Shown piece by piece: positions 5,804 to 8,702 of a DNA stretch of 8,702 bases (position 1 is its first letter; every line of letters begins with the position of its first letter). The notes under the pieces are model-generated. The model saw only the letters and a program-made list of their open reading frames with translations. It was not told the origin of the DNA and ran no database searches. The translations under genes and the position numbers were made by a program. The DNA is from Massilia sp. (GTDB lineage: Bacteria > Pseudomonadota > Gammaproteobacteria > Burkholderiales > Burkholderiaceae_D), in assembly GCA_003520365.1 (NCBI GenBank), contig DOUW01000371.1:4187-12888 (forward strand), read 5' to 3'.

Positions 5804-6127
5804 ATGCAGCACATTACCGCTCCCGAGTTGGCCGCCTGGCTGGCCGACCCGGCGCGCGAGCGCCCCTTGCTGCTGGACGTGCGCGAGAACTGGGAATTCG
5901 AGACCTGCCACATCGCAGGCTCGACCCAGATCCCGATGCACCTGGTCCCGATCCGCGCCGGCGAGCTCGGCGACGACCAGGAAATCGTCTGCATTTGCCA
6001 CCACGGCGCGCGCAGCATGCAGGTTGCCGCTTTCCTCGAGCGTAACGGCTTCGAGAACGTAACGAATTTGACGGGCGGAATACACGCCTGGGCCATGCAG
6101 GTCGATCCGGCGATGCCGAAGTATTGA
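5804..6127 (+). CDS. Single-domain rhodanese-like protein
   Basis: A 107-residue protein made of one rhodanese domain, which in active members carries sulfane sulfur as a cysteine persulfide. Seen: LLLDVREN near the N-terminus (22-29), HIAGSTQIPMHLVP (36-49), the active-site loop CHHGARSM (65-72) with Cys65 as expected nucleophile and Arg70, and TGGIHAWA (90-97) near the C-terminus. All key elements of a catalytic domain are present, so activity is plausible; acceptor and substrate are unknown. There is no signal peptide, so it is probably cytoplasmic. ATG 5804 follows the methyltransferase stop by 11 bp, and tolC begins 40 bp downstream, supporting one transcript. Strong Shine-Dalgarno is lacking, which fits translational coupling. 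Confidence 0.93.
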   Translation: MQHITAPELAAWLADPARERPLLLDVRENWEFETCHIAGSTQIPMHLVPIRAGELGDDQEIVCICHHGARSMQVAAFLERNGFENVTNLTGGIHAWAMQVDPAMPKY

Positions 6128-6157
6128 CCTGTTTTCCTAACTTTTGATGACTCCGAC

Positions 6158-6161
6158 GGAG
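6158..6161 (+). promoter_or_regulatory. Ribosome binding site fixing the tolC start
   Basis: GGAG lies 6 nt before the ATG at 6168. It supports this start over ATG 6147 or TTG 6144; the 6168 start also gives a normal-length signal peptide at the very N-terminus. Confidence 0.75.
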
Positions 6162-6167
6162 ACCGCA

Positions 6168-7526
6168 ATGCAGAAACCCCTTATCGCCATGCTGCTGGCC
6201 AGCGCTTTCGTGTCGTTCGACGCGAACGCGATCGACCTGATCCAGGTATACCAGCAGGCCCTGGCCAACGACGCCACCTATGCCAGCGCGCGCGCATCGC
6301 TCGCCGCCGGGCGGGAACGTGTCGCCCAGGGGCGGGCAGGGTTGCTGCCGACGCTCGGTCTGTCGGGCTCGACCCAAAGGAACAACAGCGATTTTTCGCC
6401 CTTCAATGAGGGCGAGACCAGGGTCGTGAATGGCGTGCCGGTCCAGGTGCGCGGCGGCGGCTCGAACCTGACCACCACTCAATATACGCTGGCGCTGAGC
6501 CAGCCGCTGTTCCGCTGGGACCGCTGGCAGACCTACGAGCAGAGCAAGCTGGCGCAGGCCATTGCCGAAGCCCAGTTCGCGCAGGCCCAGCAAGACCTGA
6601 TCACGCGCGTGGCGCAAGCCTATTTCGACGTGCTGTCGGCCCAGGACACGCTGGAATCGACCCGCGCCCAGAAGAGCGCCGTCACCGAGCAGCTGGCCTC
6701 GGCCAAGCGCAACTTCGAGGTCGGCACCCAGACCATCACCGACACCCACGAGGCGCAGGCAGCGTACGACCTGGTGGTGGCGCAGGAGTTTGCCGCCGTG
6801 AACGACCTGGACAACAAGCGCAGTGCGCTGCAGGCGATTATCGGCACCGAACCGGGCGCGCTGGCGCCGCTGCAGTCGGGCGTCTCGCTGGCGCCGCCGC
6901 AGCCGGCCACGGTCGATCCATGGGTGTCGTCGGCCGAGAGCCAGAACTATGGCGTGACCGTGTCCGAGCTGTCGCTCGAGTCCGCCAAGCGCGAGATCAA
7001 GCGCCGCCGCGCAGGCCACCTGCCGACGCTCGACCTGGTCGCCGCCTCGACGCGCACCGACACCGGCGGCCGCCTCGAGAACGCCTCGGGCGTCAACCGC
7101 AACAATTCGATCGGAATCCAGTGGACGGTGCCGATCTTCAGCGGTTTTGCCGTGACCAGCCAGGTGCGCGAATCGATCGCGCTGGAAGACCGCGCCAGCA
7201 GCGACCTCGAAGCGACCCGCCGCAACGCCGCGCTGCAGGCGCGCCAGGCCTTCCTCGGCGTGAACAGCGGCCTGGCCCAGGTCAAGGCGCTGGAAGCGGC
7301 CGAAGTGTCGAGCCAGTCGGCGCTCGAGTCGAACAAGCTCGGCTACCAGGTCGGCGTGCGCATCAACATCGACGTCCTGAATGCCCAGCGCCAGCTGTAC
7401 TCGACCCGCACCGACCTGGCCCGCGCGCGCTACAACACGATCCTGAACGGCCTGCGCCTGAAGGCGGCCTCGGGCTCGCTGCGCGAGGCGGATCTGGTGC
7501 CGGTGAATAACCTGCTGCAGAAGTAA
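6168..7526 (+). CDS. tolC: TolC-family outer membrane efflux channel
   Basis: A 452-residue outer-membrane factor: trimers form the outer-membrane and periplasmic tunnel of tripartite efflux pumps and type I secretion systems. A 21-residue signal peptide ends in DANA with cleavage expected before IDLIQVY. The two-fold internal repeat of the family is visible: GLLPTLGLSGS (58-68) and GHLPTLDLVAAS (283-294); LSQPLFRWDRW (110-120) and VPIFSGFAVTSQV (321-333); NFEVGTQTITDTHEAQAAY (182-200) and GYQVGVRINIDVLNAQRQLY (392-411). Long helical coiled-coil stretches lie between these. Length is normal for TolC of proteobacteria (about 420-490). No inner-membrane pump or adaptor gene is next to it, so as with E. 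coli TolC it may serve several systems. It is the last gene of the likely operon and is followed by a strong terminator. Confidence 0.95.
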   Translation: MQKPLIAMLLASAFVSFDANAIDLIQVYQQALANDATYASARASLAAGRERVAQGRAGLLPTLGLSGSTQRNNSDFSPFNEGETRVVNGVPVQVRGGGSNLTTTQYTLALSQPLFRWDRWQTYEQSKLAQAIAEAQFAQAQQDLITRVAQAYFDVLSAQDTLESTRAQKSAVTEQLASAKRNFEVGTQTITDTHEAQAAYDLVVAQEFAAVNDLDNKRSALQAIIGTEPGALAPLQSGVSLAPPQPATVDPWVSSAESQNYGVTVSELSLESAKREIKRRRAGHLPTLDLVAASTRTDTGGRLENASGVNRNNSIGIQWTVPIFSGFAVTSQVRESIALEDRASSDLEATRRNAALQARQAFLGVNSGLAQVKALEAAEVSSQSALESNKLGYQVGVRINIDVLNAQRQLYSTRTDLARARYNTILNGLRLKAASGSLREADLVPVNNLLQK

Positions 7527-7543
7527 GCATCTCGTTTCGAAAC

Positions 7544-7568
7544 AAAACGGCGCCTTGGCGCCGTTTTT
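7544..7568 (+). terminator. Strong intrinsic terminator, probably bidirectional
   Basis: AAAACGGCGC (7544-7553) pairs with GCGCCGTTTT (7558-7567) around a CTTG tetraloop, and the T-run continues to 7568. It begins 17 bp after the tolC stop. Read on the minus strand the same hairpin is followed by TTTTGTTTCG, so it probably also terminates the convergent HAF-repeat gene, whose stop lies 23 bp away. Confidence 0.9.
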
Positions 7569-7590
7569 CATTGCAGCGCCACTGGCGCGT

Positions 7591-8702
7591 TCATTTGCGC
7601 GGCCGCAGCAACCCCAAGCCCTCGTTGGTGCGCACGGCAATCCCGCCGTCGTCGGCCACGGCCAGCGCCGCGATCAGCGTGACGCCCTTGGGCAGGTTCG
7701 TGACCCGTTCGTTCAGGTTGACCATGCCGTAACTGCTGCTCCAGGCAAACGCACGCTGGCCGACGGCGGTGGGGTCGACGGACGATCCCACCACCAGGCC
7801 GGACGCGTTGATCGCGACCGCCTGCGAGATGCGGCCGCCGCCCAGGGTGCCGAGTTCATGCAAGCTAGTGCCGTCGTGCAGGAAGGCGACCTGGCGGTTG
7901 TCGGGATAGGTGACGGTGCCGACCACGTGGCCGGCGGCGTTGATGGCCGTGGCCTCCGTATCGCGGGCACCGGGCGGCAGGCCGAGATCGAGCAGGGCGC
8001 CGCCAGCATAGCGGTAGGCGCGCAGGGTGGTCGCGCCGACCGCCGAGATGGCGACCTGGCCGGCTTCGTTGATGTCGACCGCGATCGAGCGCCAGCCCGC
8101 CGGGCCGATGTCCTGGATCGGCCCACCGGTGCGGGCGTCGTACAGGAAGGCATGATAGGTGTTATCCGCAAGGTAAGCGTGACCAACGACCTGTCCCAGC
8201 GAATTGAGGGCTGTCGCAGCCGATGAATTGCCGCCGAAGGTGCCGATGTCGTGCATGGCCTTGCCATCGTGGTAGAAGGCGTGGGCCTGGCCGGCGCTGG
8301 TGGCAGCCCAGCCAGCCACCTTGCCGCAGGTGCTGATCACGTTGCCATAGGAGTCGGCGCCGCCGAGCGTGCCGAGATCGCGCAGGCTGCCGTTTTCGTA
8401 GTAAAAGGCGTGCGGGATGCCGGTGTCCGTATAGGCCCAGCCGGTCACATGGCCGCAGGGGTTGACCGAGAAGGCGCGGGCGCTGCCGCCGCCAAGGGTG
8501 CCGAGGTCGATGTTCTTCTTGCCGTCGTACAGGAAGGCCCGGGCCTCGGTGCCGACCCAGACGGTGCCCGCCACCAGTGCGCCGTTGGCGATGCCCTGGC
8601 GCACGACGGCGCCAAGGCTCATGCCCGGCAAGCCGATCGGCGTGAAATGGTAGAGCGGGCCGCGTTCCACCGGGGGCGCGGGCGGGGGCAGCGACGCGAC
8701 CG
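7591..8702 (-). CDS. HAF-repeat protein, probably exported (N-terminus beyond right edge)
   Basis: About 370 residues are visible; the frame stays open to the right edge through a proline-rich stretch (LPPPAPPVERG), so the true start and any signal peptide lie outside. A GTG at 8670 is not a convincing start. Numbering from that codon, an aromatic HAF/RAF/AYR/VAF anchor recurs at about 45, 88, 131, 174, 218, 262 and 307, a period of 43-45 residues. Units follow HAFxYxxGxxxDLGTLGG, then a small-residue run, then INxxGQVVG. This is the HAF repeat known from extracellular bacterial proteins, probably a beta-propeller-like or beta-solenoid structure; no enzyme activity is established. Cys72 and Cys115 take the same place in two adjacent units. 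The gene converges on tolC and shares its terminator. Confidence 0.87.
   Translation of the reverse strand, partial: VASLPPPAPPVERGPLYHFTPIGLPGMSLGAVVRQGIANGALVAGTVWVGTEARAFLYDGKKNIDLGTLGGGSARAFSVNPCGHVTGWAYTDTGIPHAFYYENGSLRDLGTLGGADSYGNVISTCGKVAGWAATSAGQAHAFYHDGKAMHDIGTFGGNSSAATALNSLGQVVGHAYLADNTYHAFLYDARTGGPIQDIGPAGWRSIAVDINEAGQVAISAVGATTLRAYRYAGGALLDLGLPPGARDTEATAINAAGHVVGTVTYPDNRQVAFLHDGTSLHELGTLGGGRISQAVAINASGLVVGSSVDPTAVGQRAFAWSSSYGMVNLNERVTNLPKGVTLIAALAVADDGGIAVRTNEGLGLLRPRK

Noticed and set aside
5814..7640. 608-codon minus-strand frame opposite rhodanese and tolC
   Set aside because: It spans a terminator and two real genes in antisense, and its composition (R, Q, G, A, H) is typical of reverse-complement shadows in high-GC DNA.

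Overview
The window looks like ordinary chromosome from a high-GC betaproteobacterium. Massilia, Janthinobacterium or another member of the Oxalobacteraceae/Burkholderiales is the best guess, from GC-rich codon use, the protein sequences, and a PCMT-like / rhodanese / TolC gene block that I recall from that order. I see no transposase, integrase, phage gene, CRISPR array, tRNA or rRNA. The strongest candidates for something unusual are small: a nonsense-interrupted regulator, a divergent methyltransferase, several inverted repeats at gene starts, and two small uncharacterised membrane-anchored proteins.

Layout. Positions 1-1785 (minus strand) hold uppP (undecaprenyl-diphosphatase, cell-wall lipid carrier recycling), followed after 17 bp by recQ (DNA helicase), which runs off the left edge. 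An intergenic region of about 250 bp carries a perfect 9-bp inverted repeat just downstream of a likely uppP -10 box. Positions 2040-2785 (plus strand) hold two small genes with one N-terminal membrane segment each. The second ends in a shared TTAA where it meets a convergent YkgJ-type cysteine-cluster protein (2782-3039, minus). A short-chain dehydrogenase (3221-4120, plus) is divergent from the YkgJ gene.

From 4121 to 4308 lie a tandem repeat, four helically phased A-tracts, an imperfect palindrome and a strong sigma70-type promoter (TTGACT-17-TATATT). This promoter leads into a TetR-family regulator whose frame is broken by one in-frame TAG at 4612; homology continues directly after it, so it is called a pseudogene.

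Positions 5139-7526 (plus) form a compact likely operon: a PCMT-like methyltransferase, a single-domain rhodanese and a TolC-family outer-membrane efflux channel. It ends in a strong intrinsic terminator (7544-7568) that probably also serves the convergent HAF-repeat protein gene (7591 to beyond the right edge, minus).

How the genes relate: uppP and tolC serve the cell envelope, recQ serves DNA repair, and the SDR and YkgJ genes are stand-alone metabolic or unknown functions. The TetR gene lies between the SDR and the tolC operon and could once have controlled either; the sequence does not decide.
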